Below, in pieces: positions 15,279-23,402 of a stretch of 40,343 nucleotides of DNA (its first letter is position 1; each line of letters starts with the position of its first letter). The translations under genes and the position numbers were made by a program. The notes under the pieces are model-generated. The model did not search any database. It was not told where the DNA came from and saw only the letters and a program-made list of their open reading frames with translations. Source of the DNA: Rhodococcus sp. (in: high G+C Gram-positive bacteria) (GTDB lineage: Bacteria; Actinomycetota; Actinomycetes; Mycobacteriales; Mycobacteriaceae). The stretch spans positions 1-40,343 of the forward strand of contig NZ_JAHFVG010000051.1 of the NCBI RefSeq assembly GCF_023264675.1. Reading direction: 5' to 3'.

Positions 15279-15770
15279 ATGACGAATCCACTTTCGCAGT
15301 CCGGCCGCGGTGGCCAGGGTCTTCCGACGCCGCCGTCGGGCTGGCCGATCGGCTCCTACCCGACATACGCCGAGGCGCAGAAGGCCGTCGACTACCTCTC
15401 CGATCAAGAGTTCTCGGTGCAGGACGTCACTATCGTCGGCGTCGATCTCATGCAGGTCGAGCGCGTCCTCGGTCGCTTGACCTGGGCCAAAGTCATTGGC
15501 GGAGGCGTGGTTTCGGGCGCATGGCTGGGGCTGTTCCTCGGCCTGGTCCTCGGCATCTTCACCAACGGCAATATTCTCGGTGCCCTCATCATCGGCATCA
15601 TCGGCGGCATCATCTTCGGACTCATCTCCACCGCGATTCCCTATGCCGCCACTCGTGGGCAACGCGATTTCGCGTCGAGCATGCAGTTGGTCGCCGGACG
15701 CTACGACGTTCTGTGCGAGCCGAAAAGTGCGGAAACTGCTCGCGACATGCTGGCGAAGCTTTCGATCTGA
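15279..15770 (+). CDS. Glycine-zipper general-stress membrane protein (Rv1234-like)
   Basis: A 163-residue protein. The N-terminal half contains PPSGWPIGSYPTYAEAQKAVDYLSD and VQDVTIVGVDLMQVERV, the general-stress-protein 17M-like fold. The centre has two Gly-rich membrane helices (about 68-90 GGGVVSGAWLGLFLGLVLGIF and 95-120 ILGALIIGIIGGIIFGLIS), and the C-terminus is a short soluble tail with RYDVLCEP. It matches the protein found directly before lpqY in mycobacteria. ATG 15279 is chosen over the in-frame start at 15207, which would overlap the CitE-like gene. Function unknown. Confidence 0.87.
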   Translation: MTNPLSQSGRGGQGLPTPPSGWPIGSYPTYAEAQKAVDYLSDQEFSVQDVTIVGVDLMQVERVLGRLTWAKVIGGGVVSGAWLGLFLGLVLGIFTNGNILGALIIGIIGGIIFGLISTAIPYAATRGQRDFASSMQLVAGRYDVLCEPKSAETARDMLAKLSI

Positions 15771-15895
15771 CTCGAGCTTGTTACGGAATTGTCCCAATAT
15801 CCCCACTGGTACCCGTGGTTCGGTTACGTTTCTTTACGTGTAGGGCAGTAGTAGCAGGAGTTCTGCACACGTAATCGAAAATACGGAGGCGGAAA

Positions 15896-17266
15896 GTGCC
15901 GAGACAACGTGGTCCGAGGCCGAGAAACGCAACCAGGATAGGCGTGTTGGCTGCCGCGGCGTTGGTCGCCAGCCCACTGTTGGCGGCCTGCGGATCGTCC
16001 GACAGCAGCACTCCGGTGTTGAGTTTCTACACGGCGGCGGACGGCGCCGAGCAGTACGCGGCGGCGGCCGAAGCCTGTTCGGCCGAATCGAACGGCCGGT
16101 ACAAGGTCGAACAAAGAACACTTCCCAAGAGCGCCAACGATCAGCGTCTTCAGCTCGCGAGGCGTCTGGCGGGCAACGACAATTCGCTCGACCTCATGAC
16201 CCTCGATGTGGTGTGGACGGCCGAGTTCGCCGAAGCGGGATGGGCGTTGCCCGTTCCGGACGACCTCTCGGCCAAGCTGAAGGACGGCTCGACGCTCGAA
16301 GGTCCGTTGGCAACCGCGGAATGGCAGGACCAGCTCTACGCCGTTCCGCTGAACTCGAACACCCAGCTCCTGTGGTACCGCCCCGACGAAGTTCCGGGCG
16401 GACAACCACCGCAGACGTGGGACGAGATGATCGACATGGCCGAATCCAACGCCGCCGAGGGCAAACCCGCCTACATCGGAGTTCAGGCCAAGCAGTACGA
16501 GGGTCTGATGGTGTGGTTCAACAGCCTTCTCGTCAGCGCAGGCGGAGAAGTGGTCGGTGAAGACGGCACGACCGTCGCGCTCAACGACACACCAGAACAT
16601 CGCGCCGCGACCGAGAAGACTCTCGAGATCATGAAGCGCGTTGCCACGGCCGACGGGCACGACCCGTCGATCTCGCAGACGGACGAGGCCACAGCTCGTC
16701 TGGGAATGGAAGCGGGCAACTCCGCCTTCCAGGTCAACTACCCGTTCGTGCTGCCGGGCATCAAGGAGAACGCGATAGCAGGAGCCGTGCCGTTCCTCGA
16801 TCTGAGCAATGTCCCGGCAGACCAACAGGATGCGAAGATCGCCGAGGTGTTCCGCAGTGCGCCGTACCCCGCGGTCGATCCGGACAAGCCCGCCAAGGTG
16901 ACGATCGGTGGATTCAACATCGGCGTCGCCAAGACCACCCAGCACGAGGACCTCGCGTGGGAGGCCGTCGCCTGCCTCACGAACGAGCAGAACCAGCGCA
17001 ACAACGCCGTCAACGGTGGTGTGCCCCCGGTGCTCTCTCAGCTCTACCAGGATCCTGAGTTCCAGGCCGTCTACCCCGCGTGGGAAGGCGTACTCGACTC
17101 CATCGAGAACGCCGCCGTTCGACCGGTTTCCCCGGCCTACCAGAGTATTTCGATCCTGCTCGCCGATGCACTCAACCCTCCTCAGAACATCGATCCGGTG
17201 GCAGATGTGGACAAGCTCGCCGATCTCGTCACCAAGGCAGTCAATTCCGAAGGGCTGATTCCATGA
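15896..17266 (+). CDS. lpqY: LpqY: trehalose-binding lipoprotein of the SugABC importer
   Basis: A 456-residue family-1 solute-binding lipoprotein: signal peptide with lipobox LAAC and lipidation Cys32, then the bilobal sugar-binding fold (VLSFYTAADG, LMTLDVVWTAEFAEAGW, YAVPLNSNTQLLWYR). In mycobacteria LpqY-SugABC recovers trehalose released when mycolates are transferred to the wall; the same is likely here. GTG 15896 has GGAGG 6 nt upstream. The 125-bp gap before it holds the probable operon promoter, though I could not define it. Its stop overlaps the sugA start (ATGA). Confidence 0.93.
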   Translation: MPRQRGPRPRNATRIGVLAAAALVASPLLAACGSSDSSTPVLSFYTAADGAEQYAAAAEACSAESNGRYKVEQRTLPKSANDQRLQLARRLAGNDNSLDLMTLDVVWTAEFAEAGWALPVPDDLSAKLKDGSTLEGPLATAEWQDQLYAVPLNSNTQLLWYRPDEVPGGQPPQTWDEMIDMAESNAAEGKPAYIGVQAKQYEGLMVWFNSLLVSAGGEVVGEDGTTVALNDTPEHRAATEKTLEIMKRVATADGHDPSISQTDEATARLGMEAGNSAFQVNYPFVLPGIKENAIAGAVPFLDLSNVPADQQDAKIAEVFRSAPYPAVDPDKPAKVTIGGFNIGVAKTTQHEDLAWEAVACLTNEQNQRNNAVNGGVPPVLSQLYQDPEFQAVYPAWEGVLDSIENAAVRPVSPAYQSISILLADALNPPQNIDPVADVDKLADLVTKAVNSEGLIP

Positions 17267-18201
17267 GTGAAACGACACCGGCCGAGACAGTGGACAAACA
17301 AGCAGTCCTGAAGAACATCTCCGATGGAAAGAAAGCCGAGCGCAGGCTCGGCCTGATGTTGATCGCGCCGGCCGCGATCATGATGGTGGCCGTCACCGGT
17401 TATCCGATCATCTACGCCTTCTGGCTCAGTCTCCAGAAGTACAACCTGGCGTTCCCGGACGACCGGCAGTTCGTCGGAATCTCGAACTACATCACCGTGC
17501 TCTCGGACAGCTACTGGTGGACGGCGTTCGGCGTCACCGCGGGCATCACGATCATCTCGGTGATCATCGAGTTCGTACTGGGGCTCGTGGTCGCACTGAT
17601 CATGCACCGCACCATCTTCGGACGCGGACTCGTCCGAACCGTCGTCCTCATCCCATACGGCATCGTCACCGTCGCAGCGGCCTACAGCTGGTACTACGCC
17701 TGGACGCCGGGAACGGGATATCTCGCAAACCTGCTTCCCGACGGCAGTGCACCGCTGACGGAGCAGCTTCCCTCACTCGCGATCGTCGTGCTGGCCGAGG
17801 TGTGGAAGACGACACCGTTCATGGCCCTGCTCCTTCTCGCCGGACTTGCTCTCGTTCCCGACGATCTGCTCAAGGCAGCGGAGGTCGACGGCGCGGGTGC
17901 CTGGACCCGACTGATGCGCATCACGATTCCACTGATGAAACCGGCGATCCTGGTCGCGGTGCTGTTCCGTACCCTCGACGCCTTCCGCATCTTCGACAAC
18001 ATCTACGTGCTGACCAAGGGCAGCAACGGAACCGGTTCGGTGTCGATTCTCGGCTACGACAACTTGTTCGGAGCATTCAATCTCGGACTCGGCTCGGCGA
18101 TCAGCGTTCTGATCTTCTTCTGCGTCGCCATCATCGCGTTCGTGTTCATCAAGCTGTTCGGTGCATCGGCACCGGGCTCGGACGACGGAGGCCGTAAGTA
18201 A
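17263..18201 (+). CDS. sugA: SugA: trehalose ABC transporter permease
   Basis: A 312-residue MalF-type permease with about six membrane helices (the first at about 28-50, LGLMLIAPAAIMMVAVTGYPIIYAFW) and the EAA loop in DDLLKAAEVDGAGAWTRLMRITIPLMKPA, which contacts the ATPase SugC. ATG 17263 overlaps the lpqY stop by four bases; the long upstream extension of the frame lies inside lpqY and is rejected. It forms the translocation pore with SugB. Assignment rests on family motifs and on the lpqY-sugA-sugB-sugC order. Confidence 0.93.
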   Translation: MSETTPAETVDKQAVLKNISDGKKAERRLGLMLIAPAAIMMVAVTGYPIIYAFWLSLQKYNLAFPDDRQFVGISNYITVLSDSYWWTAFGVTAGITIISVIIEFVLGLVVALIMHRTIFGRGLVRTVVLIPYGIVTVAAAYSWYYAWTPGTGYLANLLPDGSAPLTEQLPSLAIVVLAEVWKTTPFMALLLLAGLALVPDDLLKAAEVDGAGAWTRLMRITIPLMKPAILVAVLFRTLDAFRIFDNIYVLTKGSNGTGSVSILGYDNLFGAFNLGLGSAISVLIFFCVAIIAFVFIKLFGASAPGSDDGGRK

Positions 18202-19034
18202 TGACGACCGTGACGCCACGCAAGAAGGTCGGTTGGACCGTCATCAACGTGCTCGTACTTCTGTACGCGCTCGTTCCGCTGGCCTGGATCATCAGCCTCT
18301 CGTTCAAGTCGACCGCCACCATCGCGGACGGCAACTTCATCCCCACGTCCATCACCTTCGACAACTACAAGGGAATCTTCTCCACCAATCAGTTCACCTC
18401 GGCGCTGATCAACTCGATCGGCATCGGCCTGATCACCACGGTCATCGCCGTCGTGATCGGAACGATGGCCGCCTACGCCGTTGCGCGTCTCGAATTCCCC
18501 GGCAAGAAGGCACTCGTCGGAGCGGCACTGCTCATCGCGATGTTTCCGCAGATCTCGCTCGTCACGCCGCTGTTCGACATCGAGCGCGCGCTCGGACTGT
18601 TCGACACGTGGCCGGGTCTGATCATCCCGTACATCACGTTCGCCTTGCCGCTCGCGATCTACACCCTCTCCGCTTTCTTCCGCGAGATTCCGTGGGAGTT
18701 GGAGAAGGCCGCGAAAATGGACGGTGCAACGCCGGCTCAGGCCTTCCGCAAGGTCATCGCCCCACTGGCGGCGCCTGGCATCGTCACCGCCGCGATCCTG
18801 GTGTTCATCTTCGCGTGGAACGACCTGCTGCTGGCCATCTCGTTGACGGCAACGGAACGCTCGATCACGGTGCCTGCCGCGATCTCGCAGTTCACCGGTA
18901 GCTCGCAGTTCGAGGAGCCCACCGGATCGATCGCCGCGGCCGCAGTGGTCATCACCATTCCGATCATCATCTTCGTGCTCTTCTTCCAACGACGTATCGT
19001 GGCGGGCTTGACGTCCGGCGCAGTGAAGGGATAA
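18201..19034 (+). CDS. sugB: SugB: trehalose ABC transporter permease
   Basis: A 277-residue MalG-type permease, about six membrane helices. The EAA loop reads PWELEKAAKMDGATPAQAFRKVIAPLAAPG; other family features are the N-terminal LVPLAWIISLSFK and the FIFAWNDLLLAIS segment. Its ATG shares one base with the sugA stop (TAATG), so it is translationally coupled. With SugA it forms the membrane channel for trehalose. Confidence 0.93.
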   Translation: MTTVTPRKKVGWTVINVLVLLYALVPLAWIISLSFKSTATIADGNFIPTSITFDNYKGIFSTNQFTSALINSIGIGLITTVIAVVIGTMAAYAVARLEFPGKKALVGAALLIAMFPQISLVTPLFDIERALGLFDTWPGLIIPYITFALPLAIYTLSAFFREIPWELEKAAKMDGATPAQAFRKVIAPLAAPGIVTAAILVFIFAWNDLLLAISLTATERSITVPAAISQFTGSSQFEEPTGSIAAAAVVITIPIIIFVLFFQRRIVAGLTSGAVKG

Positions 19035-19039
19035 CCGTC

Positions 19040-20209
19040 ATGGCCGAAATCGTTCTCGACAAAGTCACCAAGCTCTACCCCGACGGCGCCGCAGCGGTCA
19101 GCGACGTCGACATCACCATCGCCGACGGCGAGTTCATCATTCTCGTCGGACCGTCGGGATGCGGAAAGTCCACGACGCTCAACATGATCGCCGGGTTGGA
19201 GGACATCTCCTCCGGGGAACTGCGCATCGCCGGGGAACGCGTCAACGAGCGCGCACCCAAGGATCGCGATATCGCGATGGTCTTCCAGTCCTACGCGCTG
19301 TACCCGCACATGACCGTGCGCCAGAACATCGCGTTCCCGTTGACCCTCGCCAAGCTCAGCAAGAACGAGATCAACGAGAAGGTCGAAGAGGCTGCGAAGA
19401 TCCTGGATCTGAGCCAGCATCTCGACCGCAAACCGGCGAATCTCTCCGGCGGTCAGCGTCAGCGAGTTGCCATGGGCCGCGCTATCGTTCGTACCCCGAA
19501 GGCGTTCCTCATGGACGAGCCGCTGTCGAACCTCGACGCCAAGCTGCGTGTGCAGACCCGCGCCGAGATCTCGCGGTTGCAGAAGCGACTCGGGACGACG
19601 ACGGTGTACGTCACCCACGATCAGACCGAGGCCATGACACTCGGCGACCGCGTCGTGGTGCTGCGCGGCGGACTGGTTCAGCAGATCGGGTCGCCGCAGG
19701 AGCTCTACGACAAGCCGCGAAACCTGTTCGTCGGAGGGTTCATCGGATCGCCCTCGATGAACTTCGTGCCGGGAACTCTCACGGCCGATGGGGTGGCGAC
19801 CGAGCTCGGTACGTTCGAGCTCCCGCAGGAGCGTCGGGCCGCGATAGCGAAGAAGAACCCGGGCAAGGACGTCGTCGTCGGAATCCGGCCGGAGCACTTC
19901 GAGGATGCGGCGCTCATCGATTCGTACCAGAAGCTCAGCGGCGCAACGTTCACGGCCAAGGTGGACGTCCTCGAGTCGATGGGCAGCGACAAGTACGTCT
20001 ATTTCGAATCGAAGGGCGACAAGGTTCAGTCCGCGGAGCTTCAGGAGCTTGCGGCCGAGTCGGGCCTCACCGATACCGGTGGCGCTCAGGTGGTTGCGCG
20101 TCTGGCTGCCGAGTCGAAAGCAGCCGAAGGCGGAGACGTCGAGCTGTGGTTCGATCCGGCGAAGCTTTCGGTGTTCGACCAGGCGTCGGGTGACAATCTG
20201 ACGCTGTAG
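19040..20209 (+). CDS. sugC: SugC: trehalose ABC transporter ATPase
   Basis: A 389-residue MalK-type ATPase (about 393 aa in M. tuberculosis). Walker A GPSGCGKST (37-45), Q-loop Gln83, signature LSGGQ (135-139), Walker B AFLMDE (155-160), His193 in VTHDQTEAM; a C-terminal TOBE/MalK regulatory domain covers about 240-389 (VVGIRPEHF). It energises LpqY-SugAB. ATG 19040 lies 5 bp after the sugB stop. It ends directly at a palindromic element (20209-20277) that probably terminates the operon. Confidence 0.95.
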   Translation: MAEIVLDKVTKLYPDGAAAVSDVDITIADGEFIILVGPSGCGKSTTLNMIAGLEDISSGELRIAGERVNERAPKDRDIAMVFQSYALYPHMTVRQNIAFPLTLAKLSKNEINEKVEEAAKILDLSQHLDRKPANLSGGQRQRVAMGRAIVRTPKAFLMDEPLSNLDAKLRVQTRAEISRLQKRLGTTTVYVTHDQTEAMTLGDRVVVLRGGLVQQIGSPQELYDKPRNLFVGGFIGSPSMNFVPGTLTADGVATELGTFELPQERRAAIAKKNPGKDVVVGIRPEHFEDAALIDSYQKLSGATFTAKVDVLESMGSDKYVYFESKGDKVQSAELQELAAESGLTDTGGAQVVARLAAESKAAEGGDVELWFDPAKLSVFDQASGDNLTL

Positions 20210-20277
20210 GCGGCTTCGCCGCATGTGAGTGCGAATACATAGCGGGTCATGTATTCGCACTCACATGCGCGTAGCGC
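20209..20277. repeat. Hairpin element C, copy 2 (perfect 20-bp stem)
   Basis: Left arm 20221-20240 and right arm 20249-20268 are exact reverse complements (GCATGTGAGTGCGAATACAT) with an 8-nt loop. Mini-hairpins flank it: GGCG-GCTT-CGCC (20209-20220) and GCGC-GTA-GCGC (20267-20277). Same architecture as copy 1 at 2886-2950, and again squeezed between two convergent stop codons, here sugC and the small secreted protein gene. Confidence 0.88.
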
Positions 20278-20556
20278 TTATCCCGCGGAACCGGTGTTGA
20301 ATCCCTGGAAGAAGTTCGGGGCGAAGTTCGGGATCGCCGTGGGCGCCGGTGCAGGCTGCGGAGCCGGTGCAGGCTGGGCCGGGAACAGCTCGGGCAACTG
20401 GAACTGAGGTAGTTCCCACTGGGGCTGCTGTTGGTTCTGCTGTCCACGATCGTCGTGGATCGGGTCGGCCGATGCGGTTCCGACGACGGCGACGAGCGGA
20501 ACTGCGACGAGTGCGCCGGTGACTGCGGTGCGTGTCAGGATCTTTTTCGCGTTCAT
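20278..20556 (-). CDS. Small secreted Pro/Ala/Gln-rich protein
   Basis: A 92-residue protein with a clear signal peptide (MNAKKILTRTAVTGALVAVPLVAVVGTASA, cleavage after ASA at about 30) and a low-complexity mature part. The mature part has a Gln-rich stretch, PAPAPQPAPAP repeats, and a Phe/Asn-rich end (NFAPNFFQGFN). No domain recognised; mature length about 62 residues. ATG 20556 has AAAGGGAA as SD, and this SD can pair with an upstream repeat (20616-20625). Codon use is like its neighbours and a signal peptide is present, so the gene is probably real; function unknown. Confidence 0.72.
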   Translation of the reverse strand: MNAKKILTRTAVTGALVAVPLVAVVGTASADPIHDDRGQQNQQQPQWELPQFQLPELFPAQPAPAPQPAPAPTAIPNFAPNFFQGFNTGSAG

Positions 20557-20561
20557 TGGTA

Positions 20562-20625
20562 TTCCCTTTCGAGTAACTGGCGTACAACTCGAATCTAGGG
20601 ACGTCGAACACGGTACGAAAGGGAA
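20562..20625 (-). promoter_or_regulatory. Inverted repeat that can hide the SD of the small secreted protein gene
   Basis: TTCCCTTTCG (minus strand, 20625-20616) and CGAAAGGGAA (20571-20562) are perfect 10-bp complements 44 nt apart. The second arm is the SD, five nt before ATG 20556. If the transcript starts upstream of 20625, a stem would block ribosome binding; otherwise the repeat could be an operator. Confidence 0.45.
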
Positions 20626-20645
20626 AAGCAGCTACTCCCAGAACC

Positions 20646-22181
20646 TCAGCAGTCCGCTGACAGGATGCTTTGAGCTGGGGTTTCGTGCTGTTTCTCCTGC
20701 GCGGATCCGCCCCCATCCGCACAGTTGCCTGTGAGTCTGCTGGGCTCGGCTCGGCGAGACGTCGCCACCGTGGTCGTGGGTGTGGGAGTCAGCCGAATTG
20801 CGAAGGCGCACAACGTGACAACGGCACAGGCCAGTGCGCCCACGACGAAAGCCGCGATATAGACGACCTCGCGGGGGAGCGATGTCGCGCCGATCGTGTA
20901 CGTCGCGAGCATCGTGGTCAGGACAGCGCTGGCGATCGAGGTACCGACGGTTCGGACGATGGAGTTGACGCTGTTCGCCACTCCGGTGTCCTGCGGGGCA
21001 ACCTCGGCCATCAGCAGATTGGGGATGGCCGCGAACGCCAGCGAGACGAAGACATTGATGACCGCCGACGCCAGAATCACCTGCCATGTCGATGCGTGGA
21101 AGAAGGCAAAGAATACGAATCCGGCCACGCCGACCATTCCGCCTGCGATGAGTACCGGGCGCGGACCGAAGCGCCGGATCAACGACCCGCTTATGGTGGC
21201 CGCCACGACGCCGACGATCGCGCCGGGGAGAAGGTAGACGACGCTGGCGGACAAGACGTCGGCGGTGAAGCCGTATCCGGCGATCTCACGCGGTGTCTGG
21301 ACGAAGTACGAGCAGGCGAGGAAGTTGACGAACATACCGATGCCGACGAACAGGGTTGCGACATTGGTGGCGAGTAGCGGTCCGTGGGTGAGCAGCCTCG
21401 GTGCGACGAGCGGTGCGCTCACTCGGTTCTCGAAAACCCACCACAGGGCCAGCACGGCGATGCCGACGACGATGCACGCGAGAGTCGCCGGCGATCCCCA
21501 TCCCCACGATCGTCCCTGCGTCAGTGCGAGGAACAGCAGAACCAGGGCGGTGGCCAGCAACACCGCACCCCACCAGTCGACGGAGCCCTCGGCGCTTCGC
21601 GGACGTTGCGGTACGCCGAACCACGCAAGCCCTATCGCGATGGCGACGAATGCCGCCGTGAACCAGAAGACTCGGTGATAGTCGGCGCCGTCGGCGGTCA
21701 GCAGGCCCGTCAGCACCAGCCCGAAGCCGCCCCCGACGCCCAACGTGCCGGACAGGATGGCCATGGCACCGATCAGCTTGCGGAGCGGCATCTCGTCGCG
21801 CAGGACGGCGAGGGCGATAGGGAAGAGCGCGTAGGAGACGCCCTGCAGAATGCGTCCCACGACCAGCAACGCGAGGGAATGGGTCAGAGCTGCGGTCAAT
21901 GATCCGACGAGTACAAGCGCCAGGACGGCGATCAAGACCGGCCGCTTGCCGTGCAGGTCGGCGAGACGTCCGATCACAGGCGTCGCAACGACGGCGGCAA
22001 GAAGGTTGGCGGTCAGGACCCAGCCGGCCGCGGTGGTGCTGACGTCGAGCTGGGTGCCGATGGTTCCGACGATCGGAATGACCATCGTCTGCAACACGGC
22101 TAGCGTCATGACCACGAAACAGAGACTGGGCAACAGGAGGCGTCCTGTGACGCGCTCGGGAGCGCTGATGTGCGTCGACAT
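20646..22181 (-). CDS. MFS drug exporter, DHA2 (14-TMS) type
   Basis: A 511-residue major facilitator with about 13-14 hydrophobic segments. The loop 2-3 motif A appears as GRLADLHGKRPVLI (around residues 71-84). LDVSTTAAGWVLTANLL (about 45-61) and the motif-C-like GTLGVGGGFGLVLTGLL are typical of multidrug/H+ antiporters. The cytoplasmic tail of about 50 residues is polar. ATG 22181 has AAGGAA 5 nt upstream. It diverges from the AlkZ-like gene across a 99-bp AT-rich gap; the pairing suggests shared control. Substrate unknown. Confidence 0.9.
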   Translation of the reverse strand: MSTHISAPERVTGRLLLPSLCFVVMTLAVLQTMVIPIVGTIGTQLDVSTTAAGWVLTANLLAAVVATPVIGRLADLHGKRPVLIAVLALVLVGSLTAALTHSLALLVVGRILQGVSYALFPIALAVLRDEMPLRKLIGAMAILSGTLGVGGGFGLVLTGLLTADGADYHRVFWFTAAFVAIAIGLAWFGVPQRPRSAEGSVDWWGAVLLATALVLLFLALTQGRSWGWGSPATLACIVVGIAVLALWWVFENRVSAPLVAPRLLTHGPLLATNVATLFVGIGMFVNFLACSYFVQTPREIAGYGFTADVLSASVVYLLPGAIVGVVAATISGSLIRRFGPRPVLIAGGMVGVAGFVFFAFFHASTWQVILASAVINVFVSLAFAAIPNLLMAEVAPQDTGVANSVNSIVRTVGTSIASAVLTTMLATYTIGATSLPREVVYIAAFVVGALACAVVTLCAFAIRLTPTPTTTVATSRRAEPSRLTGNCADGGGSAQEKQHETPAQSILSADC

Positions 22182-22209
22182 GAAGTTCCTTGTTTTATGG
22201 AAAAAGAAG

Positions 22210-22224
22210 TACTTGCAAAAAGTA
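22210..22224. promoter_or_regulatory. Operator-like inverted repeat between MFS and AlkZ-like genes
   Basis: TACTTGCAAAAAGTA: TACTT, 5 nt, AAGTA, in the AT-rich divergent gap 22182-22280. The form resembles operators of HxlR-type redox/drug sensors (TACT-N-AGTA), but no such regulator is encoded nearby. Could also be a chance AT-rich symmetry. Confidence 0.35.
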
Positions 22225-22280
22225 ATTTGAATAGTGCATCTAACTACTTATCAGGTTTGGGTCCGACTGGGAAGGCGACG

Positions 22281-23402
22281 ATGAATCGGCAGGGCCTCTC
22301 ACCACCGATGTCCACCCGAGCTGTGGGCGTCGCCACCCTGGCCCGGCAGCATCTGATCGACAGGGCGCCGATGTCGACTGTCGAGATGATTTCCCATCTT
22401 GTGGGGATGCAGGCACAGGCGCCCTTTCCCCCGTATTTCGGGCTGTGGTCCCGAATCGTGGATTTCAGGGCTGCGGAATTGAGTTGGCTGCTCGAAAATG
22501 CTCGGGTCGTTCGCCTGGTGTTGATGCGCGGAACCGTGCATCTGGTGACCGCCGAGGATGCAGCATTTCTGCGTCCGCTGATCCAGCCCATTCTCGATCG
22601 CGATCTGCTGCAGAATCCGTTGCACGGGCGGGCACTGAAAGGCCTGGCCCCCGATGCGGTGGCCGACGAGGTGCGAAAGATCCTCGCCGACGGACCATTG
22701 GACTCCGCGGAACTCGGGCCACGGCTTGCCGAGAAATTCTTTGACGTCCCGGCGGCCTCTCTCGTACACGCGGCAAGGAATACGGTCCCGCTCGTCCAGG
22801 CCCCGCCGCGAGCGGTGTGGGGAAAGTCGGGGAAGGTTCGGCTGGTACCACTGGAGCAGTGGGTGGGAAGTGCTCCGCAGCGACATCCTTCGATCGAAAC
22901 GATGGTGCTGAGGTACCTGGCGGCATTCGGTCCGGCAACGGTCGCCGATGCTCAGGCCTGGTCGGGACTGACCCGGCTCGGTGAGGTGATGGACCGGCTG
23001 CGCCCACAGTTGGTGACGTTCACCGCCGAGTCGGGCGCGGAACTGTTCGATCTACCGGACGCACCGCGGCCCGACGCCGACACCCGCCTGCCGGTGCGCA
23101 TTCTCGCGGCCTTCGACAATGTGTTGCTCTCGCACGCCGATCGCTCACGGGTGATCTCTGCGGCCTCGCGCTCGAAGTTGTTCACCCCGAACGGAATCTT
23201 TCCGCCCGTCGTCCTCCTCGACGGGCAGGTCGTGGGTCAGGTGAAGCACGCGGCGGCGGCAGGCACGTCGACGGTCACGGTGACGCCGTATCGGAAGTTG
23301 TCCAAGGCGCACACGGCATCCGTCGCGGCCGAGGCGCGCCGCTACTCGTCGTTCGCGGCAGCCGCGGACGTGCATGATGTGGTATTCACCGAGGTCGTGT
23401 AG
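22281..23402 (+). CDS. HTH_42 (AlkZ/YcaQ-like) winged-helix protein, possible DNA glycosylase
   Basis: A 373-residue protein of the HTH_42 (former DUF1006) family, built of tandem winged helices. Visible: ARQHLIDRAPMSTVEMISHLVGMQAQAP at the N-terminus, LMRGTVHLVTAEDA, then a C-terminal beta domain with RILAAFDNVLLSHADRSRV and FPPVVLLDGQVVG. Residues 44-46 read Q-A-Q, the Q-x-Q catalytic motif of AlkZ-type glycosylases that unhook bulky or crosslinking adducts; the YcaQ branch has Q-x-D. ATG 22281 has GGGAAGG 5 nt upstream. Its last 17 bases overlap the convergent ParB-like gene. Activity is inferred from the family; many members are untested. Confidence 0.82.
   Translation: MNRQGLSPPMSTRAVGVATLARQHLIDRAPMSTVEMISHLVGMQAQAPFPPYFGLWSRIVDFRAAELSWLLENARVVRLVLMRGTVHLVTAEDAAFLRPLIQPILDRDLLQNPLHGRALKGLAPDAVADEVRKILADGPLDSAELGPRLAEKFFDVPAASLVHAARNTVPLVQAPPRAVWGKSGKVRLVPLEQWVGSAPQRHPSIETMVLRYLAAFGPATVADAQAWSGLTRLGEVMDRLRPQLVTFTAESGAELFDLPDAPRPDADTRLPVRILAAFDNVLLSHADRSRVISAASRSKLFTPNGIFPPVVLLDGQVVGQVKHAAAAGTSTVTVTPYRKLSKAHTASVAAEARRYSSFAAAADVHDVVFTEVV

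Noticed and set aside
15771..15895. GlnR- or MtrA-like repeats before lpqY (GTAAC-type words on the minus strand)
   Set aside because: Spacing is 10 nt rather than the expected period and the words are imperfect.
18737..20260. 507-codon minus-strand frame opposite sugB and sugC
   Set aside because: Crosses both permease and ATPase genes and the hairpin element; a shadow of GC-biased codons.
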